Positions 36,682 through 45,232 of a DNA stretch of 64,000 bases are shown here, in pieces. Within the stretch, counting starts at the first letter, position 1. Each line of letters starts with the position of its first letter. The stretch lies in contig JAUXRI010000087.1 in assembly GCA_030681895.1 (NCBI GenBank), positions 1 through 64,000 on the forward strand. The letters run 5' to 3'. Under the pieces are notes generated by a model, which was given only the letters and a program-made list of their open reading frames with translations, was not told the DNA's origin and did not search any database. Position numbers and translations under genes: made by a program. The stretch is from Myxococcales bacterium (GTDB lineage: Bacteria > Myxococcota > Myxococcia > Myxococcales > Myxococcaceae).

Positions 36682-36755
36682 GCGATCAGGCTATCTGCGG
36701 CGCTCCAGGCAGAACAAGGAAGCGCCTCGCGGGTCGTCGACTCTCGAGACGTGCG

Positions 36756-37769
36756 TCATCGAAGTTCGACGAAGGGAGCCGTGGGGTGGTCGCTGGTTCC
36801 ATCGGTCGACCGTTGCTCGACGCGCCCCGGGGTCAACGCCGGGTCGAGCCACACCTGGTCGATGCGTGGCACCTCCATCGCCGAGGCTTCACGTGCGCGG
36901 ACAAGGCCTGCGTCCGAGAGCACATCGCTCGCTTGCGAGGGAGTCAGGTTGAAATCACCCAGGAGAATGACGCGCCGACCGCGCTCACGCTCCCATCGCA
37001 CGAACGAACGAACGCGAGCGAGTTGATGCTGCGCCAGGTCTCCCGAGCGAACGGGCTCGAGGTGAATGGCGATCACCGCCAGCGGTGTTCCGTGGGCGCG
37101 GGCCACGTGCGCCACCAGCGCGGTGCGGGGCTCGATGGCGGGGCCGCGGCGGATTCCGGTGTTGTGAGCGGCAAGGCGCTCGATGGCCGAGGGACTGAGC
37201 TCCGGCCCGGTCGACAGCGCGTCGAGGTCGTCATCGACGACGCCGCCATCCAGTGAGTTGGGGAGCCCGAGCGTGAAGGCACTCGTCACCCTCAGTGGGT
37301 TTCGAACCACGAGCGCGACGCCGTAGCAGGCCGTCGCGCGGCGATCGGTCGTCCCACCTCCGGGGATGCCTGCAGGCACACCCTGCGCGTTGTTGGCATA
37401 GGGGTCTGGGCCGCAGATCGCGCGGGCCATCAGCGAGACGCCGCCATCACCGACACAGCGACGCACCCCATCGGCGCTCCAGTCGCCGGGCTCGCACTCG
37501 AAGGGCGTCACCTCGCGCACCACGTCCACGTCGCCGGAGCGCAGGACGAAGGAATCGACCTCTTGCAGCGCCAGGAGCTCGGCCCCACTCGCGTCGAGGT
37601 ACCGCCGTTGCGCGGCGCGCTGAGCCGCTGACCGGTACTCGTCGCCTGCGCCGTTTGCGAGGTTGAGCGAGAGCGCGGTCACGACCGAGGGTGGTTGAGG
37701 TGGCGGCAGCGGCGGCAGCGCAGGAATACATGAGAGCCCGAGCACCGGGAGCACGACGACGAGCTTCAT
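36756..37769 (-). CDS. Endonuclease/exonuclease/phosphatase-family lipoprotein
   Basis: 337 residues. A lipoprotein signal (MKLVVVLPVLGLSC) and a Pro-rich stretch are followed by the EEP fold: ALSLNLANG (metal-binding Asn), LLALQEVD (catalytic Glu), IAIHLEPV, LLGDFNLTPSQ (Asp-x-Asn) and the closing TSDHPTAPF (Asp-His). This family includes DNases, sphingomyelinases and inositol phosphatases. As a lipoprotein it would act on the surface or in the periplasm, for example in DNA or lipid breakdown. Activity not determined from sequence. Confidence 0.85.
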   Translation of the reverse strand: MKLVVVLPVLGLSCIPALPPLPPPQPPSVVTALSLNLANGAGDEYRSAAQRAAQRRYLDASGAELLALQEVDSFVLRSGDVDVVREVTPFECEPGDWSADGVRRCVGDGGVSLMARAICGPDPYANNAQGVPAGIPGGGTTDRRATACYGVALVVRNPLRVTSAFTLGLPNSLDGGVVDDDLDALSTGPELSPSAIERLAAHNTGIRRGPAIEPRTALVAHVARAHGTPLAVIAIHLEPVRSGDLAQHQLARVRSFVRWERERGRRVILLGDFNLTPSQASDVLSDAGLVRAREASAMEVPRIDQVWLDPALTPGRVEQRSTDGTSDHPTAPFVELR

Positions 37770-37850
37770 CGTTCGGAGCCTCGCGTACGTGACGCGGCCT
37801 GGCCAGCGACATGGCGAACTCTGCGTGCGTGCGTGTCAGGCTGCCTCTCG

Positions 37851-38192
37851 ATGACCGATGCGCGCGCAAAGCACGTTGGAGCCGAGCTGCGGAAGTTGCT
37901 CGACGACGAGTTGGCCGACGTCAGCCTGAAGGAGTGGAACGCGAAGATGCAGGACCTCGTCAAACATCTCGAACCAGACGTCGCGAACGTCGTCTCAAAC
38001 ACCATCTGGAGTTGGTTCACCGACGCCGACGTTCGGAGAAAGGAGCCGGGCATTCGGGCGCGGAGCACTGAGGAGATCCGCACGGCGATCGCGCTGCTCG
38101 AGCGAGGCGAATGGGCCGGACTGAGGCCCGACTACGCGAGCGCGGCCATCACTGCGCGAAAGCCATCGGCGGTCCGCTCGGCCTCTGCATGA
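37851..38192 (+). CDS. Hypothetical small protein
   Basis: 113 residues from the ATG at 37851 (an ATG at 37833 is also in frame). It is soluble and mostly helical, with DVANVVSNTIWSWFTDADVRRKEPGIRARSTEEIRTA showing a coherent amphipathic pattern unlike shadow frames. Its last 61 bases overlap the 3' end of the convergent hutF gene. No family recognised. Confidence 0.5.
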   Translation: MTDARAKHVGAELRKLLDDELADVSLKEWNAKMQDLVKHLEPDVANVVSNTIWSWFTDADVRRKEPGIRARSTEEIRTAIALLERGEWAGLRPDYASAAITARKPSAVRSASA

Positions 38193-39505
38193 CGACCGTC
38201 CTCGACGATCAGCCGCCCTTGAACACAGACGTCGCGAATCGCGGCGCTCGAGGCGCCGAGCATCGCGGCTGACACGAGCGCCTCACGCGGAACGCCAACC
38301 ATCGACGGGTGGTTGAGATCGATCGTGACGAAGTCGGCCGGCTGACCCGTTCGCAGCGAGCCGGTGTCGACGCCGAGCGAGCGCGCGCCCGCCGTCGTCA
38401 GCGCACGGAGCAACACCTGGCCAAGCGCCGATTCCCTCGGCCCTTCGACGACGCCGGGAAACAGCACCGCTCGCCCGAGGCGCAACAAGCGCAGGTGCCC
38501 CTCGAGCTGACGCGCCTCTTCGAGCAGGTCGATGTGCGCCTGGCTGTCGCTCCCGAGGGAGACCTCGACGCCGGCCTTCAGCAGCTCATCAGCGCGCACG
38601 ATGCCGTCGCCCAGGTTCCGCTCCGTCGACGGGCACGCACAGACAAGGGACTTCGACTGGCCCAGCAGCTCGACCTCGTTCGCCTCGAGGTGAATCGCGT
38701 GCACGCCGGTGAAGCGCGGGCTGAGGAGCCCGACCTCGGCGAGCAGCTCGATGGGCCGTCGCCCCGTCTCCGCGAGGCACGCGCGCAGCTCGGCAGGCTG
38801 CTCCGCCACGTGCATGTGCACCGGACCCTGCGTCACCGCCTTCGCGATGGCCTCGAGCCAGCTGCGAGGCACCGCGCGCACCGAGTGTGGCGCCACGCCG
38901 ACCGTCACCAGCGGGTCCTTCACCGAGCTGCGGAGGGCGTCGACTCTCCGCAGGAACGACTCGACGTCTCCGTCGATGAAGCGACGCTGCCTGGGATTCT
39001 CGGCCACCTGGAACCCGGCGCGTGCGTAGCCCACTCGCAGCAACACGATGCGCAGGCCCACGTCACGCGCAGCTTGAATCACCGTCTTCGCGAGCAACGA
39101 CTCGTCGTCGTACCGCGTGCCGTCGGCTTGATGTTGCAGGTAGTGGAACTCGCCCACCGTGGTGACGCCGGCGAGGGCCATCTCGACGAACGCCTGCTTC
39201 GAGACTGCGTAGAGCTGCTCCGGACCGAGCGCCGTCGCCGCCTGGTACATGCGCTCGCGCCACGACCAGAAGTCGTCAGCCTCGTTCCCTTCGGCGCGCA
39301 GCTCGGTTCGCCCGCGCAGCACCCGCTGAAACGCGTGGCTGTGGCCGTTGACGAAGCCAGGAAGGAGGAGCTTGCCACTGAGCCTGCGGACCGGCGCTCC
39401 AGCCGAGCTGCTCGAGACCTTCCCTGCGTCATCGACGAACACCGACGGCTGCTCGACGAGGCGCCCCTCGATGACGGCGAAGTCAGGAACGAAGCAGAAA
39501 CTCAC
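38132..39505 (-). CDS. hutF: Formimidoylglutamate deiminase
   Basis: 457 residues from a GTG start, matching the usual length. It is an amidohydrolase with metal His pair in NGHSHAFQRVLRGRTE, FHYLQHQADG, PHSVRAVP, HMHVAEQ and the catalytic Asp in SLGSDSQAHIDLLEEARQLE. The Gln-Arg after the His motif and the FHY(L)H block are typical of HutF. It converts N-formimidoyl-glutamate to N-formyl-glutamate and ammonia in histidine breakdown. No other hut gene is adjacent, so the pathway would be dispersed. Confidence 0.9.
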   Translation of the reverse strand: MSFCFVPDFAVIEGRLVEQPSVFVDDAGKVSSSSAGAPVRRLSGKLLLPGFVNGHSHAFQRVLRGRTELRAEGNEADDFWSWRERMYQAATALGPEQLYAVSKQAFVEMALAGVTTVGEFHYLQHQADGTRYDDESLLAKTVIQAARDVGLRIVLLRVGYARAGFQVAENPRQRRFIDGDVESFLRRVDALRSSVKDPLVTVGVAPHSVRAVPRSWLEAIAKAVTQGPVHMHVAEQPAELRACLAETGRRPIELLAEVGLLSPRFTGVHAIHLEANEVELLGQSKSLVCACPSTERNLGDGIVRADELLKAGVEVSLGSDSQAHIDLLEEARQLEGHLRLLRLGRAVLFPGVVEGPRESALGQVLLRALTTAGARSLGVDTGSLRTGQPADFVTIDLNHPSMVGVPREALVSAAMLGASSAAIRDVCVQGRLIVEDGRHAEAERTADGFRAVMAALA

Positions 39506-39551
39506 CGTGCCACGTTCTCACGAGGCACCCGCGCGACCAACAGCTTCGGCC

Positions 39552-40178
39552 TCAGAGCGCGCAGCACTCGATCCACCAGTTCGCCTCGAACCAGCCCTGC
39601 CCGCAGGTGTGCCCGGTGATGAGGCCGCACACGTATTGTCCGTTGGGGCAGCGCACCCCCGACTCGGGAACGCAGGTGGTGCGATTGAACGGCCCGACCC
39701 GTGTCGGCCCCGAGCCCCACCCGTTGGCCGTGACACCAAGGTCACCGTTGACGGTGTGGGGGCCGCTGGTCAGAAGCCCCGAGACCGTCGCCGTGCCCGA
39801 TGACGAGAGCGAGCCGGTGGTCACGGACGCCGACGACACTGCGCCCGTCGCGGTCAGCGACGCAGACGAGAGCGAGCCGGTGGTGGTGACGTTCGCCGTC
39901 CCGACGGTGCCGACCTTCTGCTCGAGCCACTCCTTGAGCTGCGAGAAGTTGTGGTTCACCTGCACAGCCACCGCGGGCGAGTCTTCGCTGAAGCAGAACG
40001 GGAGCCCGTTGGGACAGTTGCCGTTGGCCGCCCATGCCACGCTGCCGACGAACGCTCCGAGCACGCCGACCATCAGGGCCGCGCGTTTCACCTGTTGCCG
40101 CCCCGCCTGACGCCGACGCTCCTGCTCTTCGAGGTGCGTGAGGCGCGCCTGCAGTGCTTCGAGGTCCGCTGGAGTCAT
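39552..40178 (-). CDS. Membrane-anchored protein with Ser/Thr repeat rod
   Basis: 208 residues. An N-terminal coiled coil (LEALQARLTHLEEQERRRQ) precedes one membrane helix (about 32-50, AALMVGVLGAFVGSVAWAA). A short repeat series (GSLSSASLTATGAVSSASVT...) resembles the tail-fibre or beta-helical rods of trimeric proteins. A Cys-rich head (CVPESGVRCPNGQYVC ... GQGWFEANWWIECCAL) ends the chain. The design suggests a type II membrane protein with an oligomeric stalk. No family recognised. Confidence 0.65.
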   Translation of the reverse strand: MTPADLEALQARLTHLEEQERRRQAGRQQVKRAALMVGVLGAFVGSVAWAANGNCPNGLPFCFSEDSPAVAVQVNHNFSQLKEWLEQKVGTVGTANVTTTGSLSSASLTATGAVSSASVTTGSLSSSGTATVSGLLTSGPHTVNGDLGVTANGWGSGPTRVGPFNRTTCVPESGVRCPNGQYVCGLITGHTCGQGWFEANWWIECCAL

Positions 40179-40220
40179 GGGGCTCCGCGTAGCACGCCGC
40201 TCGGGGCGCGACGGTCGAAG

Positions 40221-40775
40221 TCAGACCGCAGGGTAGTATGGCCGCAGCATCAGGAAGACGATGACGCCCGTCACCGATACGTACAGCCACACCGGGTGGA
40301 GCACGCGCGTCACCCGCGTGTGCTTCGTGAAGTCCTTGCGCCACGCGAAGTAGAACGCCGCGAGCGCCATCGGCACGATGCCCATCGAGAGCAGCACGTG
40401 GCTGGCGAGCAACACGAGGTACGCCACCTTCACCGAACCTTCGCCGCCGAACTTCGTGTCGCCGTGCACCGCGTGGTAGGCGAGGTAGCCCACCAGGAAC
40501 AGCGCCGAGGCCGCAAAAGCCGCCACCATGAAGTACCGGTGCAGGTCGGCCCGCTGCTTCTTGATGGCCACCCACCCCGCCACCAGCAGGCTCGCCGCCG
40601 TCGCGTTGAACACGGCGTTCACCATCGGCATGAAGCGCAGGTTCACCGTCGGGCTCTGCATGCCGCCGTGAATCAAGAGCAGCCACCCGAGCAGCGAGAG
40701 CGCCAGCACCGACACCACCGCGTTGAAGATGAAGAACGGCTTGTCACTGCGGGGCGCGGCCTCGGCGGTCTGCAT
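40221..40775 (-). CDS. DUF420-family integral membrane protein
   Basis: 184 residues with four to five membrane helices. The DUF420 pattern is visible: FIFNAVVSVLALSLLGWLL, MVNAVFNATAASLLVAGWVAIKKQRADLHRYFM, LVGYLAYHAVHGDT and VLLASHVLLSMGIVPMALAAFYFAWR, with conserved His residues. Members are linked to cytochrome oxidase assembly (CtaM in Staphylococcus is one). It stands alone here. It is divergent from the exported CxxCH-protein operon; the 213 bases between contain a dyad symmetry. Confidence 0.85.
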   Translation of the reverse strand: MQTAEAAPRSDKPFFIFNAVVSVLALSLLGWLLLIHGGMQSPTVNLRFMPMVNAVFNATAASLLVAGWVAIKKQRADLHRYFMVAAFAASALFLVGYLAYHAVHGDTKFGGEGSVKVAYLVLLASHVLLSMGIVPMALAAFYFAWRKDFTKHTRVTRVLHPVWLYVSVTGVIVFLMLRPYYPAV

Positions 40776-40901
40776 GGCGCGCTCTCTGCCTCAGCCCCTC
40801 GCGGTTGGCCACCGTGAGCCAGAACCTTCACTGGTCTGATCCATGATGTGTCCTCCACGAGAGGACATGCCGACACCGCCTACATTCGCTCCGCACTCGC
40901 A

Positions 40902-40933
40902 CATTGCTGGTTGATGCCGATCAACGCACAATG
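40902..40933. promoter_or_regulatory. Imperfect 14-bp dyad upstream of the CxxCH/DUF1501 operon
   Basis: The sequence cattgctggttgat, four spacer bases, then atcaacgcacaatg forms arms that match at 11 of 14 positions (CATTG and GTTGAT perfect, three central mismatches). It ends about 55 bases before the start at 40989 and lies in the divergent gap to the DUF420 gene. This placement fits a dimeric repressor or activator site. No matching regulator gene is adjacent. Confidence 0.45.
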
Positions 40934-40988
40934 CGGTTCTTCCTTCCGGTGCTGTCCGTTCCGCTCTCTGGTCTTCGAGAGGTGCCCG

Positions 40989-42968
40989 ATGCGTATGTTG
41001 ACTCGAATCGTGAGTAGCTGCCTTGCGCTGCTTGCTCTGCCGTCGCTCGCCGACGGACCCGCGTGTGACACCTCGACGTCGGGCATGTCGATCGAACGAC
41101 AGGTCCGGCAGGTGTACCTCGACATCCTCGGTCGTCCGCCGACGATGCCCGAGTACAAGTTCTATCTGGCGAAGGGCGCCATCCTCCCCGAAGACCTCGC
41201 GGGGCTGATGCAGAAGGAAGAGTTCTACGGCCGCATGCGCACGTACCACCGCGCGCTGCTCCGCTCGAACATCAGCGCCAGCATCAACATCAACGGCGAC
41301 ATGCGGCTCGCAGACGTGCCGGTCGGCTTCCGGCCGCTCGGCATTCGCGGCAACCCGTCGCGGCCGATTCGTGGCCAGAACGGCGCCGGCTGTGACGCCT
41401 TCATCATGCAGGACACCTGCAACGCCACCAGCGAAGACCCGCACCTCGAGCCCGCCACCAAGCGCTGCCGCGACCAGTACAACGTGCCGCTGCCGGTCAG
41501 CGTCGACTACAGCCCTGACCAGTATCGCTGCGAGGCCTTCACGGGCGTCGCCGACTGCAACGCCGCCGTCGGTCAGACCGACGCCTCGGGCCGGGTGATG
41601 CCCGCGAAGCACCTCCTCTTTTGCGACATGCGCCGCGTCGGTGTCGGGCTGGTGCCGCACTACTGCCTGCCGAACCCGGGCAACCCGCAGACCGCTGGCC
41701 TCACCAACGAGATCCTCAATGGCGCCAACGTCGTGGCCTTCACCAACCCCGCGCCCACCAACGGCCAGGTCGCCCGCCTCGATCGCTGTTCACTCGACAT
41801 GACGCTCACCGGCAACATTCGCGGCCGGTACGCGGTGCCGATGGGCTGCATCCAGCGCGAAGGCGTGGTGATGACCGACGCCCCCTACTGGGACACGGTC
41901 ACCACTGGCCAGGTGCCGATGTGCGCGGTCGAAGCACAGACCCGCGACACCAACCCGTGGACGATGGAGTCGTGCACCACGACGCGCTTCACGGGCGACC
42001 GCTCGTGCGGCTGCGGCGTGAAGTCGAACCGCTGCGAGACGGCCAACACCTCGCTCCACAACGCGCGCCTCGCCGCCTTCAACGACGAGCCGGTGCTCAT
42101 CGCCGACTCGGTGCTCCGCCGCGAAGAGGACTACTTCAACATCCTCACCACGCGCCGCAGCTTCGTGAACGGCTCGCTCTCGCAGCTGTACCGGCAGAAC
42201 CAGTCGCCGCTCTCGTGGCTGGTGACGCCGCCGACGGCGCGTGACGCGATTCCCAACGTGCCGCTCACCGAGACCACCACCTGGGCCGAGTACACCCGCG
42301 ACGACTACGCGTCGGGTGTGCTCACCACGCCTTCGTGGCTCTACCGCTTCCCCACCCAGCGTTCGCGCGTGAACCAGTTCTACGAGGTGTTCCTCTGCAA
42401 ACACTTCGCGCCCGAAGCCGGCGCCATCGCGCCTCCGCCCGAGGACAGCTGCAACCGCGAGAACAACCTCGCCAAGCGCTGCGGCTGCTCGTACTGCCAC
42501 GCGACCGTCGAGCCGATGGGCGCCCACTGGGGCCGCTTCGGTGAGCGCAACGCGCAGTACCTCGCGCCCGAGACGTTCCCCCGCCTCGACGCCCGCTGCC
42601 GCGACTGCGCGCTGGCCGGCGACACCACCTGCAACAACGAGTGTGGCAACTACGTGATGCAGGCCTTCGACGGCGACGGCGCCAACTCGCTCGGCCTGCT
42701 CCGCACGTACCTGTACCGCACGCCCGACGAAGAACCGAACATCGTCGGTGGCCCCCGCCTGATGGTGCAGCGCTTCTCGCAGACCGGCGAGCTCGAGCAG
42801 TGCGCCGTGCGCAACATCTGGAACCACCTGCTGGGCCGTCCGATGACGAGCCAGGAGGAGTCGCTGTACCTCACGCCGCTCTCGCAGGGCTTCGCCACTG
42901 ACGGCCACAACCTGAAAGCGCTCATGCAGCGCATCGTGGCCACTGAGGCCTACCGGAGGATCGACTGA
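40989..42968 (+). CDS. Exported Cys-rich protein with CxxCH motif, PSD-type
   Basis: 659 residues from the ATG at 40989 (GAGAGGTG ribosome site), giving a signal peptide ending ALPSLADG. The N-terminus (GMSIERQVRQVYLDILGRPPTMPEY) and C-terminus (NIWNHLLGRPMTSQEESLYLTP ... LKALMQRIVATEAYRR) match the general layout of DUF1592/DUF1585 proteins. The motif CGCSYCHATVEPMGAHWGRFGE is DUF1588-like and contains CxxCH, a possible haem c site. More than 20 Cys are present. It is the first gene of an operon with a lipoprotein and a DUF1501 protein. Its role is unknown. Confidence 0.8.
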   Translation: MRMLTRIVSSCLALLALPSLADGPACDTSTSGMSIERQVRQVYLDILGRPPTMPEYKFYLAKGAILPEDLAGLMQKEEFYGRMRTYHRALLRSNISASININGDMRLADVPVGFRPLGIRGNPSRPIRGQNGAGCDAFIMQDTCNATSEDPHLEPATKRCRDQYNVPLPVSVDYSPDQYRCEAFTGVADCNAAVGQTDASGRVMPAKHLLFCDMRRVGVGLVPHYCLPNPGNPQTAGLTNEILNGANVVAFTNPAPTNGQVARLDRCSLDMTLTGNIRGRYAVPMGCIQREGVVMTDAPYWDTVTTGQVPMCAVEAQTRDTNPWTMESCTTTRFTGDRSCGCGVKSNRCETANTSLHNARLAAFNDEPVLIADSVLRREEDYFNILTTRRSFVNGSLSQLYRQNQSPLSWLVTPPTARDAIPNVPLTETTTWAEYTRDDYASGVLTTPSWLYRFPTQRSRVNQFYEVFLCKHFAPEAGAIAPPPEDSCNRENNLAKRCGCSYCHATVEPMGAHWGRFGERNAQYLAPETFPRLDARCRDCALAGDTTCNNECGNYVMQAFDGDGANSLGLLRTYLYRTPDEEPNIVGGPRLMVQRFSQTGELEQCAVRNIWNHLLGRPMTSQEESLYLTPLSQGFATDGHNLKALMQRIVATEAYRRID

Positions 42969-43633
42969 TGAAGACCGCACTGGTTCGCAGCGCGTTGTTC
43001 GCCGCTGTCTTCGCCCTCGTTGCCTGCACCTCGAAGCCCGTCGAGAAGCCTGCGATGGAGGGCACGCTCGAGACCGTCGACATGGGCAACCACCCACCGA
43101 CGGTCAAGCTGCCGGACCCCGAGCAGAACCAGGGGCACGTCGGCCGCAAGCCCCGCCGCATCACTGTTGCCCAGCTGCGTGAGTCCATTCTCACGACGAC
43201 GGGGCGGCAGTGGTCGCAGATCAACAACCTCGCCGCGTCGTTGGGCCAGCCCGACTACGCGCTGACCGTCAGCGAGGCGACCGAAGCCAACCTGGTGTTC
43301 GCCAAGTTCGTCGAAGACGGCGCCCGAGAGGTCTGCCTGGCCGTCGCGACCGCCGACCTCGCCCGCACCAACGCGGCCGACCGCGTGCTCTTCCCCGACG
43401 TCACCGTCGCCAACCGTGACTTCACCACCATGACCGACGGCGCCATCAAGACGAACCTCTCGTACCTGGCGGTTCGTTTCTGGGGTCAGCCGTTCGCCGA
43501 CGCGGAGCGCGACTCGTGGGCCACCACCTTCAAGACGGTGGCGGCGCGCGCGAAGACCATCAACCGGCCAGAGCAGGCGTGGGGCGCGATGTGCGTCGCC
43601 TTCATGACCGACCCGCGCTTCATCACCTACTGA
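42968..43633 (+). CDS. Lipoprotein coupled to the CxxCH protein
   Basis: 221 residues whose ATG shares a base with the preceding stop (TGATG), so translation is coupled. Signal: MKTALVRSALFAAVFALVAC (lipobox LVAC). The body is helical (TVAQLRESILTTTGRQW, EATEANLVFAKFVEDGAREVC, FADAERDSWATTFKTVAA) and has two Cys. It could be a helical partner of the large CxxCH protein or of the DUF1501 protein that follows 16 bases later. No family recognised. Confidence 0.85.
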   Translation: MKTALVRSALFAAVFALVACTSKPVEKPAMEGTLETVDMGNHPPTVKLPDPEQNQGHVGRKPRRITVAQLRESILTTTGRQWSQINNLAASLGQPDYALTVSEATEANLVFAKFVEDGAREVCLAVATADLARTNAADRVLFPDVTVANRDFTTMTDGAIKTNLSYLAVRFWGQPFADAERDSWATTFKTVAARAKTINRPEQAWGAMCVAFMTDPRFITY

Positions 43634-43649
43634 ACGGAGAGAAACCACC

Positions 43650-45092
43650 ATGTCCAAGAACTCCGTGAACAAGAACCCTGCGCTGGCCCGCCGCACCTTC
43701 ATGAAGGCCGCCTCGGCCTTCGCCGGCTCCACCATGTTCGGTGGCGTGTCGTTCAAGGCCTTCGCCCAGCAGGCGCAGGCGCTCGCGCCCGCCGACCACT
43801 GCTTCGTCTTCGCCTACTTCTCCGGTGGCTGGGACCAGCTGCTCAACCTCGACCCGCGCGACCCCACCGAGTTCACCCCGGAGCGCATCAGCGAGACGCG
43901 CATCCTCCCGGGCTACTCGTTGCTCTCGCAGGACCCGAGCTACCCGACGATGCCCATCAGGCCTGCCGGCTCGAACATCGCGTTCGGCCCGGCGGTGGGT
44001 AACTTCGCCAACCACTTCGACGTGATGTCGGTGGTGCGCGGCATCAACATGAACACCGTCGCGCACGAGGTCGGCTTCCGCTACTTCCTCACGGGCAAGG
44101 AGCCCAACGGCAGCGCGGCGCGCAACTCGTCCACCGCGACCGAGGTCGTCGGCCAGATGTACCCGAAGATGGCCAACAAGCCGCCGGTGCCGAACCTCGC
44201 GTTCAACATCGAGTCGTACAACGACCGGTACGGCGGCTACGCCAACGCGCTGCGGGTCTCGTCGGCGAACGACCTGCTCCTGACGCTGTCGCCCAGCCCC
44301 ACGGCGCTCGACAGTGAAATCGAGAAGCAGCTGCTCGACATGCGCGGGCAGCCGGTGACGTGCGAGGCGCAGCTCTACGACTCGCGTGGCCTCGTCACCC
44401 AGTACCAGGACGCACGCAAGCAGGTGCGCACGGTGCTCGACGCGACGCTCGACCGCTACTTCCGCTTCGACTCCACCACCGGCGACCCGATGCAGGTGGC
44501 CATGGAGAAGTCGGCGACGGTCGCCCGCTACAAGCTGCGCGTCGGCAGCAACGGCCTGCCCAACGACCCGCGCAACTCGTCGGCGGCTCGCGCGGCGCTG
44601 GTGGCCACCGCGCTCAAGAAGGGCGTCAGCCAGTGCGTCAGCATGAACATCGCGGGCGGCCTCGACACGCACTTCGGCACGCAGCTGACGCAGGCGAACA
44701 ACCAGCGCGCCGGCTGGAACGCGCTGGCCGACCTCATCTCGGACCTCAAGGAGTCGGACCACCCGTCGGGCGGCAAGTTCATCGACCACACCACCATCGT
44801 GGTGTTCTCGGAGTTCAGCCGCACCCCGCTCATCAACGCGTCGGGCGGCCGCGACCACCACATCACCAACTCCTGCGCCATCATCGGCAAGGGCGTGAAG
44901 CACAACCACGTGTTCGGCGCGTCGGGCAACGTCGGCATGGCGGCGGGCGTGGCGAACCACGACACCGGCCTGCTCGACCCGAAGGGCTACCAGTACCTGC
45001 CCGACCACGTCATCGCGACCGTGATGGCTGGCGCCGGGCTCGACTACAGCATCATGCGCGTCGAGCCTCTGAAGGGCCTGTTGGCCGGCTGA
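43650..45092 (+). CDS. Tat-exported DUF1501-family protein
   Basis: 480 residues with a GGAGAG ribosome site. The N-terminus (LARRTFMKAASAFAGSTMFGG) is a twin-arginine-type signal. The core fits DUF1501: FAYFSGGWDQL, FGPAVGNFANHFDVMSVVRG, SMNIAGGLDTHF and TTIVVFSEFSRTPLINASGGRDHH. DUF1501 belongs to the alkaline-phosphatase/sulfatase-like superfamily, and the metal-type Asp/His positions appear kept. Folded export through Tat hints at a cofactor. It ends the operon and is followed by a terminator. Confidence 0.88.
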   Translation: MSKNSVNKNPALARRTFMKAASAFAGSTMFGGVSFKAFAQQAQALAPADHCFVFAYFSGGWDQLLNLDPRDPTEFTPERISETRILPGYSLLSQDPSYPTMPIRPAGSNIAFGPAVGNFANHFDVMSVVRGINMNTVAHEVGFRYFLTGKEPNGSAARNSSTATEVVGQMYPKMANKPPVPNLAFNIESYNDRYGGYANALRVSSANDLLLTLSPSPTALDSEIEKQLLDMRGQPVTCEAQLYDSRGLVTQYQDARKQVRTVLDATLDRYFRFDSTTGDPMQVAMEKSATVARYKLRVGSNGLPNDPRNSSAARAALVATALKKGVSQCVSMNIAGGLDTHFGTQLTQANNQRAGWNALADLISDLKESDHPSGGKFIDHTTIVVFSEFSRTPLINASGGRDHHITNSCAIIGKGVKHNHVFGASGNVGMAAGVANHDTGLLDPKGYQYLPDHVIATVMAGAGLDYSIMRVEPLKGLLAG

Positions 45093-45117
45093 CGCGTCAG
45101 CTCGGAAGAGAATCACG

Positions 45118-45149
45118 GGGGCTTCGGAGACTTCTCCGGAGCCCCTTTT
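45118..45149 (+). terminator. Intrinsic terminator after the DUF1501 gene
   Basis: Stem ggggcttcggaga (45118-45130), loop ct, stem tctccggagcccc (45133-45145), then tttt. The 13-bp stem has one G-U wobble and no true mismatch. Position 26 bases after the stop of the DUF1501 gene makes it a strong rho-independent terminator, so the next gene at 45233 should have its own promoter. Confidence 0.85.
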
Positions 45150-45232
45150 CGTTGGGCTACACTTCTTGGCTCGGTGAGCGCACGCCGGTGAGTCCTCACG
45201 GGCGACGCACGCAGAGACGAAAGGACGATGTG

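Noticed and set aside
43623..45116. 497-codon minus-strand frame
   Set aside because: Shadow of the DUF1501 gene; no signal peptide or family motif.
44360..45232. N-terminal extension of the haem-motif lipoprotein frame
   Set aside because: It overlaps the DUF1501 gene and the terminator; the ATG at 45233 has a ribosome site and a signal sequence.
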